Origin: CAIKMD01 sp963740675
Lineage (GTDB): Bacteria; Pseudomonadota; Alphaproteobacteria; ATCC43930; CGMCC-115725
Direction of reading: 5' to 3'
Length of the DNA: 64,000 nt
NCBI GenBank assembly: GCA_963740675.1
Contig: CAVUFS010000002.1
Coordinates: forward strand, 152,302-216,301
Position 1 is the first letter of the stretch. Each line of letters starts with the position of its first letter. The notes under the pieces were generated by a model. That model was not told the origin of the DNA. It worked only from the letters and a program-made list of their open reading frames with translations, and ran no database searches. Position numbers and translations under genes: made by a program. Below are positions 53,063 through 61,162 of the stretch, piece by piece.

Positions 53063-53113
53063 GCGTGTCCAAAACACCATGGGCAACAGCGCGTGGCGCA
53101 ACGGGAATAACCC
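53063..53113 (+). pseudogene. Remnant of the acyltransferase 3' end
   Basis: GCGTGTCCAAAAC(A/G)C, then TGGCGCAACGGGAATAA: about 40 of 51 positions agree with the last codons and stop of the acyltransferase gene (51315-51365). It lies beyond family Y copy 3, in the same orientation as the intact gene. The rest of 52972-53378 shows no gene. Confidence 0.6.
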
Positions 53114-53378
53114 TCGCCCCACCTTATTAGCTCGAACGGTTGATGCGTATCGGACGCGAACAGCCGCCATTCAATTGACCGGCACATCGAGCGTGTCGGA
53201 TACTTCGACTTAGCCTCGCTGTTGAGAGCGAACATCACCGATAACCGCTTTTGCGGTATGCGTGGCGAGGCTTGTTTGTCGTGACAGTCTGGTCCGTTGG
53301 TTGATGCGCAAAGCCCGTGCCTTGCGCGTTTGCGCGCGCGCAGCCGAAAGAAGATCGTTCAACCCAGTGGAGGAACAC

Positions 53379-53747
53379 ATGGCCGGAAAATTGGAACGCA
53401 AATCGATGGAGAAGCCGGACGAGACGCGTCCGTTCAAGGACGGCAAGGGCAAATTGGATGTCGTCACCGTCGGCGATCACACCGTCGGGCGCGGCGTCTT
53501 TCAACCGGGCTGGCGCTGGTCCGAGCACGTCAAGCCGATCGCCGGGACGCCATCCTGTCAGGCCGCCCATACCGGCTACGTCCTCGAAGGCAGGATGGCC
53601 GTGAAGATGGACGATGGATCGCAGGTCGAATACGGCCCCGGCGATGCCTGTTTCATCCCGCCCGGCCACGATGCCTGGATCGTCGGCGACAAGCCGTGCG
53701 TGATGATCGACTTCACCGGCGTCGCGAAATACGCCAAGCCGGCGTGA
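53379..53747 (+). CDS. Cupin-domain protein
   Basis: 122 residues. Cupin 2 fold: GRGVFQPGWRWSEHVKPIAG, CQAAHTGYVLEGRMAVKMDDGSQVEYGPGDACFIPPGHDAW in pieces. The usual metal ligands are partly replaced (SEH and AAHTG give His; Glu of motif 1 is at LEGR; PPGHD gives His). TGGAGGA before ATG 53379. Cytoplasmic; likely a small-molecule binding or regulatory cupin. A GC-rich hairpin (53763-53784) follows. Confidence 0.82.
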   Translation: MAGKLERKSMEKPDETRPFKDGKGKLDVVTVGDHTVGRGVFQPGWRWSEHVKPIAGTPSCQAAHTGYVLEGRMAVKMDDGSQVEYGPGDACFIPPGHDAWIVGDKPCVMIDFTGVAKYAKPA

Positions 53748-53785
53748 TGCGGTAGCGTCGAAGGGGCGCGCGATGGCGCGCCCCC

Positions 53786-53826
53786 TCACCCGAATTCTCT
53801 TTCGGGAATCCCCGGGCGCCATCTAG
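53786..53826 (-). pseudogene. Short remnant resembling the ParC C-terminus
   Basis: On the minus strand the bases read DGARGFPKENSG then stop, close to the end RMAPRGFPKENKFG of the ParC fragment at 60820 (the DNA shares GGGAATCCCCG and CGCCATC blocks). Only about 13 codons, so the identification is tentative. Confidence 0.4.
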
Positions 53827-53913
53827 TCAACGCCGCTTTAGGTCCATATTCGCTGCACGTACCGCCTGAGCGGAGATCAGTGTCGCCGCATCATTACCAA
53901 AGCTGAAATAACC

Positions 53914-54157
53914 TCACCGACGCTCGAAGTCGGCTTTGTCTTCTTCGTAGAATTTTTTCAGCTCATCGCAGCGGCTCGAAATCGGCCGTGTTTCGAACAA
54001 GACACTGACGGTAGGCGTCTTGCGACTTCTCCATCCTACTTTGCGCTTGGTAGTGATCGGCAATGCCACATGCCGAGAGACTAACAGCCATAAGTGCGTA
54101 TAAAACAACAAACTTGCTTCTCACGTTATTATCCCCCGTTACGGCAAACGTATTCAT
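53914..54157 (-). pseudogene. Small lipoprotein gene with one-base frameshift
   Basis: The first frame (ATG 54157) reads VRSKFVVLYALMAVSLSACG (lipobox, Cys) then QAQSRMEKSQDAYRQCLVRN and ends early at 53963. The second frame continues RCDELKKFYEEDKADFERR to a stop at 53914. Known: small Rhizobiales lipoproteins have the order S-M--S--AYK-CL--NP----CE-L---YEAD--A, which needs both pieces. Removing one C at about 53974 joins them as ADFERCDEL. Confidence 0.65.
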
Positions 54158-54164
54158 CGGCGCC

Positions 54165-54494
54165 TTAGCGCACCGTTCGCTTCATGATGATCTCGTCGCT
54201 GATCATTCCGACGAACTCATAGCCCTGCGCGGCCATGCGGTTCATTTTGAGCGTCAGATAGAAAGCGCGTTTGTCGGCGTCGTCCGGCCGCGGAATGTCT
54301 TTCAACTCCGGATAGAAGAAATCGACCTTGCCGTCGGGATAGATGACGCACATCCGGCTGGTGCCGTCCCAACGGATGTCGATGAATTCGGTCCGTGGCG
54401 CCGGCGCCTGAGCCTGCGCGGCTCCATCGCTCTTTGCCAAGCCGGCCAAAGCCACGGCCGCAAACGCAGCCCATCCGAGATAGCTCGATTTCAT
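54165..54494 (-). CDS. Small exported hypothetical protein
   Basis: 109 residues from ATG 54494. Signal peptide (WAAFAAVALAGLAKSDGAAQAQ). Mature part: TEFIDIRWDGTSRMCVIYPDGKVDFFY, KDIPRPDDADKRAFYLTLKMNRMAAQGYEF and SDEIIMKR. No family known to me; the charged, strand-rich sequence looks like a small folded periplasmic domain. A longer frame upstream is not supported. Confidence 0.6.
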   Translation of the reverse strand: MKSSYLGWAAFAAVALAGLAKSDGAAQAQAPAPRTEFIDIRWDGTSRMCVIYPDGKVDFFYPELKDIPRPDDADKRAFYLTLKMNRMAAQGYEFVGMISDEIIMKRTVR

Positions 54495-54931
54495 GGTTCC
54501 CCCATTGAATGTTCCGCGCCACACTGCCACCCCAAACCCGATAGTCGCAAGCGAGAAATCCAATAGAGAATGGCCGCAGGGGCAGCCGCAGAAGATTGAG
54601 ATGACGCTCGCGCGCCCAGCCGATCTAGCGCCGCGCCCATTAGCCGCCCGCACCGTCGTCCTCTTTTTCCCGTCCTCTTTTTTCCCACTGCGCGCGATCT
54701 TCAACAGCCGCTCGCGCAGGATCGCGTTGGATCGGGTTCACGCGCGAAGGGCGCGTGAACGGAGTCGGCGGCGCAACGATGTTGCCGATCGGATCGTCGC
54801 ACATCTGAAACGCGCCAATTGGATCATCCGCCGCGGCAAGCCGCTCCCCGGCCGATGGCTCTTCGCAATCGGCCCCTGAAATTCGGGCGCGCGCTTCCTA
54901 TCTTGGGAGTGCAGAACCCGACACGGTGCCA
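54495..54931. other. Interval of about 440 bases without a firm gene
   Basis: A plus-strand frame ends at 54879 with DVADRIVAHLKRANWIIRRG, which looks helical, but the rest of that frame is low-complexity and has no start signal. Confidence 0.35.
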
Positions 54932-55171
54932 ATGCGCGAACAGGCCCCATCCATTCCGCCCAACGAAATACGGGGCCGCGACCTCCAGCAATGGCACATC
55001 GTGATCGTCGAGTGCTGCTATTGCCACGTCGCGCGCGTCATGGATCACAAGCGGCTCACCGATGCGCGTCACCGCGACAAGCTGCTCAGCGAGATGCGGT
55101 TCTGGTGTCGCCATTGCCGGCGCGGCGGGCCGCATAGGGTAAGTGTTACGAAGGCACCGAAGCATTACTGA
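54932..55171 (+). CDS. Small zinc-ribbon-like protein
   Basis: 79 residues. Two cysteine knuckles: VECCYCHVARV and RFWCRHCRRGG about 34 apart, separated by a helix (DHKRLTDARHRDKLLSEM). Known: small Rhizobiales proteins with C--C-R-G-ID--RL-----D--L-EL---LRC--CG-R share this outline. Probably binds one zinc. Two starts possible (GTG 54926, ATG 54932). Confidence 0.6.
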   Translation: MREQAPSIPPNEIRGRDLQQWHIVIVECCYCHVARVMDHKRLTDARHRDKLLSEMRFWCRHCRRGGPHRVSVTKAPKHY

Positions 55172-55243
55172 AAGCCGGCTCGTTCGCTGACACACCACGC
55201 TTTGGTCACACCCAACGAGACAGCGTGCGTGATACGACGCACG

Positions 55244-55453
55244 ATGCTCAAGCAGGTCCTCACGTGGCATGCCAAGCCCCGGTACGAAGCCGGTCCTTTC
55301 AGGGGAAGCGGAGCCCGCTCCTGGATGGTTTATGACGACCGTGTCGGCCGGCTGGTGGCGTTTCCACTCCAGCAGCACGAGGCCTGCACGTTGGCGCACA
55401 CATTGAACGTCGCCGATCTCGGCGTGCCGATAGAGGATTTCGGCGACGCTTAA
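55244..55453 (+). CDS. Small hypothetical protein
   Basis: 69 residues from ATG 55244 (in-frame start also at 55202): MLKQVLTWHAKPRYEAGPFR, GSGARSWMVYDDRVGRLVAF and LAHTLNVADLGV. The W-V-D------A---- order with a final LN resembles small bradyrhizobial proteins that I cannot name. Weak ribosome site. Confidence 0.45.
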   Translation: MLKQVLTWHAKPRYEAGPFRGSGARSWMVYDDRVGRLVAFPLQQHEACTLAHTLNVADLGVPIEDFGDA

Positions 55454-55497
55454 GATCACGTCACCCCCGCGAAAGCTGTTACGAGTGTGCCTAGGGC

Positions 55498-56017
55498 CTA
55501 GCCGTTAAAGCAGGCGCTTGTCCGACTCTGGCCGCACGGTCTCGACCGACAGCGAACCGCCGGGCAGCGGACGCAGCAACGCAGCTCAGGCTTCGAGAGA
55601 TCGAGCCACGCGGCCCAGTCCTCGGGGCGCAGCACGACCACTTGGCGATTGTGGATCGGCGCAACATCCGGTCCCGGCTCCGTCGTCAGCATCGTGAAGC
55701 TCGGCGGCTGATTGCCCTGGCCTTCGCGCCAGAGCCCGGCGATCGCCATGAACGGCGCATCGTTCAAAACGCGAAGCGATGCTTCGCTTTCGGCCGCGGC
55801 GGCGGCCCTTCGTCAAGCTCAGGAGCCGAAGCGCATCGGCGCAAGCTCGACAACGCCCTCGCCCGCCGCGCATCACCGGCGCGATATCGTTGATCCGCAC
55901 GTCATCGGCCTGAAGCAGATCCAGCTCGCCCTGTCGCGGCGGGATTGTCACCGAAACAGATTCGAGCGCCCGCTTGTACTGCGCCCAGGTGACATGTTGT
56001 TCGTAATCATTGCACAT
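55498..56017 (-). pseudogene. HMCES/YedK (SRAP) gene copy 1, internally deleted and frameshifted
   Basis: The start at 56017 gives MCNDYEQHVTWAQYKRALES with the catalytic Cys2, and RINDIAPVMR. About 120 bases present in copy 2 are missing here, between about 55782 and 55797, removing the segment with the catalytic Asn and Glu. A one-base loss (GCAGCTCAGG for GCAGCTTCAGG, about 55590) shifts the frame near the end. NDAPFMAIAGLWREG and PIHNRQVVVLRPEDW survive in another frame. Not functional. DNA identity to copy 2 is very high over the shared parts (my estimate about 94%). Confidence 0.85.
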
Positions 56018-56631
56018 GGGGCAAAGATAAAGATAGCGCGGGTTATCGGCAACGCGCAGATCACATCGCAAACTCGTCGCCGCGGCGGACAACCTCACGT
56101 GAAGCGGCGGCGCACAGCGCGCGATGAACGATCAAAAACGACTGGGGTCCGAGCCGTAACACAACACGAGATCACAGCGCGCAAACTCTTAGCTCTCTTG
56201 GACCCATGTTCGTGCGACCTGATAGCCAGACACGAATAGCGGAGTTGAGTTTGCTCTTTAGCCCAAAGGTCATTAGCAACGCCGCGTACCGTGCAAAATA
56301 TCAAAGCCTGAAAGACGACCTAACGAGTTGCGGTATTGAGACCGAGCAAGAGATTACGGGATATCGCCGGTATTAGGCGATAGAGCCCCGCATCATGCGT
56401 CATACCTTGCACGATATGCAGATGGCATCTTCGAACGTCGCGCGTGTAACACGCTAAATCCGCATTTCTTCGGTGCCGGTGTTTTGAGGGAGGTAAACAC
56501 TCTCTCGTTTCGGGTTCTTGAAAAATATTTCCGAACGCCCAGCTTTTAGCAGTCAAGTAAGTGAAGAACAGCGTCAGCCGCTTGTCCCGCCGGCAGGCGT
56601 TCGCGCAAGGGACCGAAGCAAGGGGATAAGC
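56018..56631. other. Gene-poor interval of about 610 bases
   Basis: No gene on either strand that I can support. It includes the leader of the secreted protein at 56632. Confidence 0.4.
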
Positions 56632-56940
56632 ATGTCACGAAACGCATTGGCACATATTGGATCGTACGCCGTCATTATCGCTGGGCTGTTGGCGCCCGCA
56701 GCGAGCTATGCGGCTAACTCTGGTTCGCCCTATGATCAGGGTGGCACGAATCCGGCCCAGTCGAATTGCGATAGCAAGACGGGGTGCGCGAGCTACGCGA
56801 CCGGCGACCTGACGAAGACGAAGCCCTCGCGCAGCAGCCGTGCACAAGAGAACAGCACCACCGCCGAGCTCAATCAGCAGCAACTCACCGGGAATGGTCA
56901 GCAAACCGCGCCGCCGGCACGGGCACCCATGGCCCACTGA
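56632..56940 (+). CDS. Secreted protein with one SNCDS-TGCA-Y motif (relative of 5593)
   Basis: 102 residues. Signal peptide (YAVIIAGLLAPAASYA). Then PYDQGGTNPAQSNCDSKTGC and ASYATGDLTKTKPSRSS, and a Gln/Pro-rich tail. One copy of the unit present twice in the 5593 protein: SNCDSxTGCAxY(A/S/E)TG. The two cysteines could form a tight loop or bind a ligand. The genes are 51 kb apart, so this is a dispersed family. Confidence 0.7.
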   Translation: MSRNALAHIGSYAVIIAGLLAPAASYAANSGSPYDQGGTNPAQSNCDSKTGCASYATGDLTKTKPSRSSRAQENSTTAELNQQQLTGNGQQTAPPARAPMAH

Positions 56941-56994
56941 AGCGGTGCGACTGACGGAATTGAATCGTCCCGGTTGAGGGATTCAGCCTAAGCG

Positions 56995-57198
56995 TCACGT
57001 GGCCGAGCGCGCTGCGTGACGCGTCGCCGGGCGTTTAAACTCGCGCACCTGACAACACGCACCTGACAACAACGGATGGACCATCCGGACCACTTGCTCG
57101 ATGCGCTCTTCAACGCTGGGCGGTAAATCGCGTGCATCGATATCGTAGTGGCTCTGCAGCGCGGACATTCGGCGCTGCGCCTTTAATCCCGAGACCAC
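56995..57198 (-). CDS. Possible small protein, 67 aa
   Basis: MVSGLKAQRRMSALQSHYDI, DARDLPPSVEERIEQVVRMV and HPLLSGACC. The middle is helical and plausible, the ends are not. No clear ribosome site. Kept only as a candidate. Confidence 0.3.
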   Translation of the reverse strand: MVSGLKAQRRMSALQSHYDIDARDLPPSVEERIEQVVRMVHPLLSGACCQVREFKRPATRHAARSAT

Positions 57199-57266
57199 GC
57201 GACGTTTGGGTAAGCCGGAAGATCGCTTCCGGTCCGGCTTCGCCGCGTTAAGTGTGGGGTCGCCAC

Positions 57267-57533
57267 CTAAAGGCCCGGTTTTTCGCGTGCACGATTTGCG
57301 GCCAGGCCGCGGGCCGCTACTTCTAACTTCTCAAGTTCGGCTTCGAGTTCTTCGACGGACAGCTTTAGATTAGGCGCAGCAGGGTCGCTGGGGACGAGGG
57401 TCAGCAAAAAGCGGCGTGCCATCGCAACGCGTTCCCTTTTCGCCTCAATCTGCATCAGCATCTCGACGAGATTGTTGTTTTCCACGCGCGGGACCCAATG
57501 AATCAGATGCAGAGGCGAAGCCGGAGAAGGCAA
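57267..57533 (-). CDS. Small coiled-coil hypothetical protein
   Basis: 88 residues, or 63 from the inner ATG (57458): EMLMQIEAKRERVAMARRFL, LTLVPSDPAAPNLKLSVEEL and EAELEKLEVAARGL. Two amphipathic helices joined by a Pro-rich turn. No family recognised. Next gene on the strand at 57554 is also a small helical protein. Confidence 0.5.
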   Translation of the reverse strand: MPSPASPLHLIHWVPRVENNNLVEMLMQIEAKRERVAMARRFLLTLVPSDPAAPNLKLSVEELEAELEKLEVAARGLAANRAREKPGL

Positions 57534-57542
57534 AGCGCTAAC

Positions 57543-57585
57543 GCTCTGGCGCTTTAACCCGAGGGCTCTGGCGCTTTAACCCGAG
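57543..57585. repeat. 22-base tandem duplication across a stop codon
   Basis: GCTCTGGCGCTTTAACCCGA(G) occurs twice, at 57543-57563 and 57565-57585. The first copy holds the stop of the small gene at 57554; the second gives PEPSG before it. The period (22) is not a multiple of three, so the duplication moved the end of the protein. Confidence 0.75.
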
Positions 57586-57736
57586 CCGCCGCACGTTTGG
57601 CGATTTCTTCATAGGCGGCCGCCACCGCGAGCATGGTGTCGCGTGCGCCACGATCAGGCAACTTGTCGGCAACGACGCGGGCTCTTTCCGCGCGATGAAA
57701 CCACACCAGGGGATCGTTCGGAATTGAGTACGTCAA
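57554..57736 (-). CDS. Small helical protein (H-R-AE-AR-LAD type)
   Basis: 60 residues: MTYSIPNDPLVWFHRAERAR, VVADKLPDRGARDTMLAVAA and AYEEIAKRAAARVK. Known: a very common small Rhizobiales protein with the pattern W--RAEE-R--AD---D-----ML-IA--YE-LA-RA. Function unknown. The last residues come from the 22-base duplication. Confidence 0.7.
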   Translation of the reverse strand: MTYSIPNDPLVWFHRAERARVVADKLPDRGARDTMLAVAAAYEEIAKRAAARVKAPEPSG

Positions 57737-58081
57737 GTTAGGCCTCCTTAAGCGGCGTGAGGCGTGGCTAGTCGGTTGTCGACCTGAGGGTTCCCCATCC
57801 AGGCAGGAGCGCGGGCAATCCTTGAGCGCACAAGTTTCTCAGCCGTCGGCGCTAAGACCAATGTCCGAACGCTACGTGGAGCGACGCTGTCCGTATATAA
57901 GGTATTATCCGTAGTCCGATTGTGCGGGTGCGAAATGCCTCAAGCTGATTTACAGGAGCTTGAGTGCGACCACGATAAAATCCCGCAAGCCTAGGTGATG
58001 TTGGGTAGGTTACATATCGTCCGTTGTGATTCTTTGTACAGGGAATATTTTAAAGCTCTGGCCTTGCTTGTGGGGGTTCCC
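57737..58081. other. Interval of about 350 bases without a gene
   Basis: Nothing seen except a possible AT-rich promoter zone near 57895-57930. Confidence 0.4.
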
Positions 58082-58258
58082 ATGGACAATGAAAACGCGA
58101 ATGGCCTGCTGTTACGAGCGCAGCAATACCGCGACATTGCATCCTCCTTACGCGACGATCGGGTATTGGCGAATATCATACGGATTGCCGCCGAGGAATT
58201 AGAAGAGCGCGCCAAGGAGATCGAACTACATCCGAAAGCCGATGTCGCCCTTGGATAA
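58082..58258 (+). CDS. Small helical protein (YRDIA-LRDD type)
   Basis: 58 residues from ATG 58082: MDNENANGLLLRAQQYRDIA, SSLRDDRVLANIIRIAAEEL and EERAKEIELHPKADVALG. Two helices. Similar small proteins with Y-D-A--L-D----N-IR-IAAE-EE-A are frequent in Bradyrhizobium-like genomes. GGGGG before the start. Confidence 0.6.
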   Translation: MDNENANGLLLRAQQYRDIASSLRDDRVLANIIRIAAEELEERAKEIELHPKADVALG

Positions 58259-58422
58259 GAAGGTCGCGAAGGCGAAAAAGGCGAAGCGCTAAGGCTCCGT
58301 GCTGATGACGAAGCCAATCCTTCGGGTGTGCTGAAGGCACGGGATTGTTCGCGAGGAAGCGACAGGCCACGTTGCTGTTCGCGTCGCACGGCATGATCGA
58401 AGACAACAAACGGCAAACCGCC

Positions 58423-58623
58423 TTAGCGCGGTCCTGCGTCGTTCGCGGATTTCGGTCTGGTCGCGGAAATGAATCGTTCTAGATCAACAGCGTCACTGTC
58501 GCAGTCGAGGGCAATCCGCCTTACCTGTTCCGCTATCTCGGCGTCCTTAAGGTCGCTCGCGATCTTCTGTAAACGCAGTACGCTGTCGCGCAGCACCGCA
58601 ACTGCGTCGTTTTCGCCACTCAT
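58423..58623 (-). CDS. Small helical hypothetical protein
   Basis: 66 residues from ATG 58623: MSGENDAVAVLRDSVLRLQK, IASDLKDAEIAEQVRRIALD and CDSDAVDLERFISATR. Two helices with the same overall build as the small genes around it. No known family. Confidence 0.45.
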   Translation of the reverse strand: MSGENDAVAVLRDSVLRLQKIASDLKDAEIAEQVRRIALDCDSDAVDLERFISATRPKSANDAGPR

Positions 58624-58758
58624 CCGGGCCATCTCCCCGTGGTTGGAGCACATTGCACGTAAGGCAGGCGGTTTTTCAAGATGGTCGGTGTAGACTACTA
58701 ATTTATGACGCTGGGTCTGATCGAGGCCGACGAAAGAAGATTCGCCAGGGCGAAGCGA

Positions 58759-58947
58759 TCACTGAACGCTACCAGACGGTCGAAAAACGAGGCGTACGCC
58801 GCGCCAAAGCTCGAAACTGGCCGCCCGGCTTTCCGACGCGACCGCTTGCGCCTCGCCGATAGCCTCTACGTCACCGTTCGCGGAAACGTTATACGCCGCA
58901 AAAACATGCCGGTCGTAGTCGATCAAATAGCACTTGTACGCGGTCAT
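58759..58947 (-). CDS. Small FELW-motif protein (single-domain relative of family X)
   Basis: 62 residues: MTAYKCYLIDYDRHVFAAYN, VSANGDVEAIGEAQAVASES and RAASFELWRGVRLVF. Same order as the protein at 47473 and as the N-terminal domain of family X (Y-CYL---------A--D-EA---A, then FELW-G-RLV). No C-terminal helical extension. Confidence 0.6.
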   Translation of the reverse strand: MTAYKCYLIDYDRHVFAAYNVSANGDVEAIGEAQAVASESRAASFELWRGVRLVFRPSGSVQ

Positions 58948-59109
58948 CGCCCAAGCCCTTTCCCGAGGCTATGGCATGACGTGGTAGGCGGGGTCGCCAG
59001 CAACCGTGCCCGTTGGCCATGAAAATTGTGAGCGATGCCCCTCATTCGCCGAGGGCGCGGCTTACCCACCCACCTATAGAGGCGGGGCTGTGCGCCTAGG
59101 TCTTAGCCG

Positions 59110-59730
59110 TTAAAGCAGGCGCTTGTCTGACTCTGGCCGTACGGTCTCGACCGACAGCGAACCGCCGGGCAGCGGACGCAGCAACGCAGCTTCAGGCTTC
59201 GAGAGATCGAGCCACGCGGTCCAATCCTCGGGCCGCAGCACGACCACTTGGCGATTGTGGATCGGCGCAACATCCGGTCCCGGCTCCGTCGTCAGCATCG
59301 TGAAGCTCGGCGGCTGATTGCCCTGGCCTTCGCGCCAGAGCCCGGCGATCGCCATGAACTCCGCATCGTTCAACGCGAAGCGATGCTTCGCCTTGGGATA
59401 TTTCGTGCCGGTGAATTCGAAAAACGCCGAGGCCGGGATGAGACAGCGTTGCCCCTAGCTTGAGAGGGCGCCAAAGCGCCGCCCCTCGGAGCGGAAATTG
59501 AAAACCGGCGACGCCTTCGGCCGCGGCGCCGGAAAACCAAAGCGCATCGGCGCCAGCTCGACAACCCCTTCCCCCGCCGCGCGCATCACCGGCGCGATAT
59601 CGTTGATCCGCACATCATCGGCCTGAAGCAGATCAAGCTCGCCCTGTCGCGGCGGGATTGTCACCGAGACTGATTCGAGCGCCCGCTTGTACTGCGTCCA
59701 GGTGATGTGTTGTTCGTAGTCATTGCACAT
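59110..59730 (-). pseudogene. HMCES/YedK (SRAP) gene copy 2 with one in-frame amber stop
   Basis: The frame is continuous over 206 codons except for TAG at 59455-59457. Before it: MCNDYEQHITWTQYKRALES (Cys2), NDIAPVMRAAGEGVVELAPM and VFNFRSEG (Asn). After it, same frame: RCLIPASAFFEFTG (Glu), MAIAGLWREG and PIHNRQVVVLRPEDW (His). Known: SRAP proteins shield abasic sites in single-stranded DNA by a Cys2 crosslink. An extra ~GALSS-stop-GQ stretch stands where homologues have only a few residues. Likely inactive unless the stop is read through or the call is an error. Confidence 0.85.
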
Positions 59731-60180
59731 GTGTCGAAGATAGTACGGCGGCGGGTAATGCGTAGGAGGCGCCGGCGCACTCTAAAATACCCGTCAAGCC
59801 CACCAAGCATCAGAACAGCGCCGCGAAAAACTCTTTGCCGGATTCCAACCCCAAACCAAAAAGATCGAAAACGCACCGTCGGGCGAGGTGGACAAAGGTG
59901 TGACGCAAGACCTTCAGGAAATGCAGCGTGAAGGCGGCGCGCACGCGGTCAATCGCCCGAAATAGGCTGTCGCTCGGCGACGGGCTCGACGGTCTGTCTT
60001 CTTAAATAATCTTGTCGTTGCGAGCCTATAGGGCGAAGCAATCCAACCTTGAATAAAAACGCTGGATTGCTTCGCTAACGTTCGCAATGACGTTAGAGGT
60101 TTAGGCCTCTCGCCAGCCGCTCTTCGCGGCCGGCCCTCAAGCCCGCACTCACCCGAACATTAGCAGCCTTCGACCAATGT
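59731..60180. other. Interval of about 450 bases with a repeat, no gene
   Basis: Contains the imperfect inverted repeat at 60011-60094. No coding region supported. Confidence 0.4.
60011..60094. repeat. Imperfect inverted repeat of the GCAATCC type
   Basis: Left arm CGTTGCGAG(...)GCGAAGCAATCCA (about 60015-60046), right arm TGGATTGCTTCGC(...)CGCAATGACG (about 60063-60093). Known: elements with CTGGATTGCTTCGC and CGCAATGACG are dispersed in many proteobacterial genomes. A second family, distinct from the FPRKRES one. Confidence 0.65.
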
Positions 60181-60790
60181 TCATTTCGGTCCATAGCCAG
60201 AGCTGATGTTGAAATCATTCCTGGTGAACTCTCGGAAGTCCGCATCGACAGGACTCTTGAACAAGAAATGGATCGAATAAGGAATGGCATGCGGGTCGAC
60301 CGCATTCATCGCGCCAGGCGTATCCACAAAACAATAAGAAGTCAGAACGATAGGCCGGTACATTCCCGCTTGCACTCGGAAAGGCGCGCTTACAAAGACA
60401 TCGTGAGCCGCTGTCATGCCCGAATCTCTTTCGTGAGATTTGGCATCCGCGCTGGTCATAAGATCGCCACCGAGTCTTACGTCGCAAGTAATCGGCCGAG
60501 CATCTCGCGCGATGGCGGGACCGTCAAGCACGGCCTCGATCTCGTAATCGCCGCTTGCTCCGAAGGTCACCTCGCCCAAAAAGCTTCGCTGTGCCAGATG
60601 ATGCCAGTCCGAATCCAGTTTTCCGGGCGAGCCTTGCCGGTCTTCCTCATACCAAAAGGAACCAACATCGGGATCAGCGCCCCGATACCCCGGGGGCGAC
60701 CCCAAAAACAAGGAGCGCCGACGCAACGTCGCTCGCACCTAGGACTGCTCCGATCACCGCGAGAACACAAAACGATTTCGCAAAGTTCAT
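60181..60790 (-). pseudogene. Exported hypothetical protein gene with one-base frameshift
   Basis: The first frame (ATG 60790) gives a signal peptide, MNFAKSFCVLAVIGAVLGAS then DVASALLVFGVAPG, and stops soon after. The second frame resumes at YRGADPDVGSFWYEEDRQGS and runs to GYGPK at 60181 (about 165 residues). They join if one C is removed from the run of five at 60692-60696 (G on the plus strand), giving VAPGYRGADP. The mature part has no family I know; ASGDYEIEAVLDG looks like a beta-sandwich strand pair. Confidence 0.65.
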
Positions 60791-60819
60791 GACGATGGCT
60801 CGAGCGGAACGAGGTCTGC

Positions 60820-61150
60820 TCACCCAAACTTATTCTCTTTTGGGAATCCCCGCGGCGCCATCCGGCCCGCGCTCGCGCGCGCGCCGCGCCAATTGTCGAG
60901 GTCCATCTCGGTGCGGGTGCGCTCGCCGCTGCGCCAGCTCAAGCCTTCCTTCGCTTTGATCACCTTCGCGTCGGCGAGGCCACCGTCGTGATAGCGTTGC
61001 AGCATCACGCCGCGGCCGCGCGACATTTCCGGCAATTCGCTGAGCGCGAAGACCAGCAGCTTGTGATTGTCGCCCACCACCGCGACCGTGTCGCCCTCGG
61101 CGCTGGCGAAGGCGGCCGCTTTCGCGCCCTCCCCCGGCCACATGTTTCCT
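60820..61150 (-). pseudogene. parC: Fragment of the ParC (topoisomerase IV subunit A) C-terminus
   Basis: About 105 codons in the frame ending at 60820: WPGEGAKAAAFASAEGDTVA, VVGDNHKLLVFALSELPEMS, RGRGVMLQRYHDGGLADAKV and the end RMAPRGFPKENKFG. Known: this is the last blade(s) of the ParC beta-pinwheel (ELPEM-RGRGV-LQRY-DGGL-D is diagnostic). No N-terminal gyrase domains precede it; instead the propeller gene ends at 61163. So it is a broken 3' piece, while the right window edge seems to hold the end of an intact parC. Confidence 0.85.
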
Positions 61151-61162
61151 TGCCGGAGGCCC

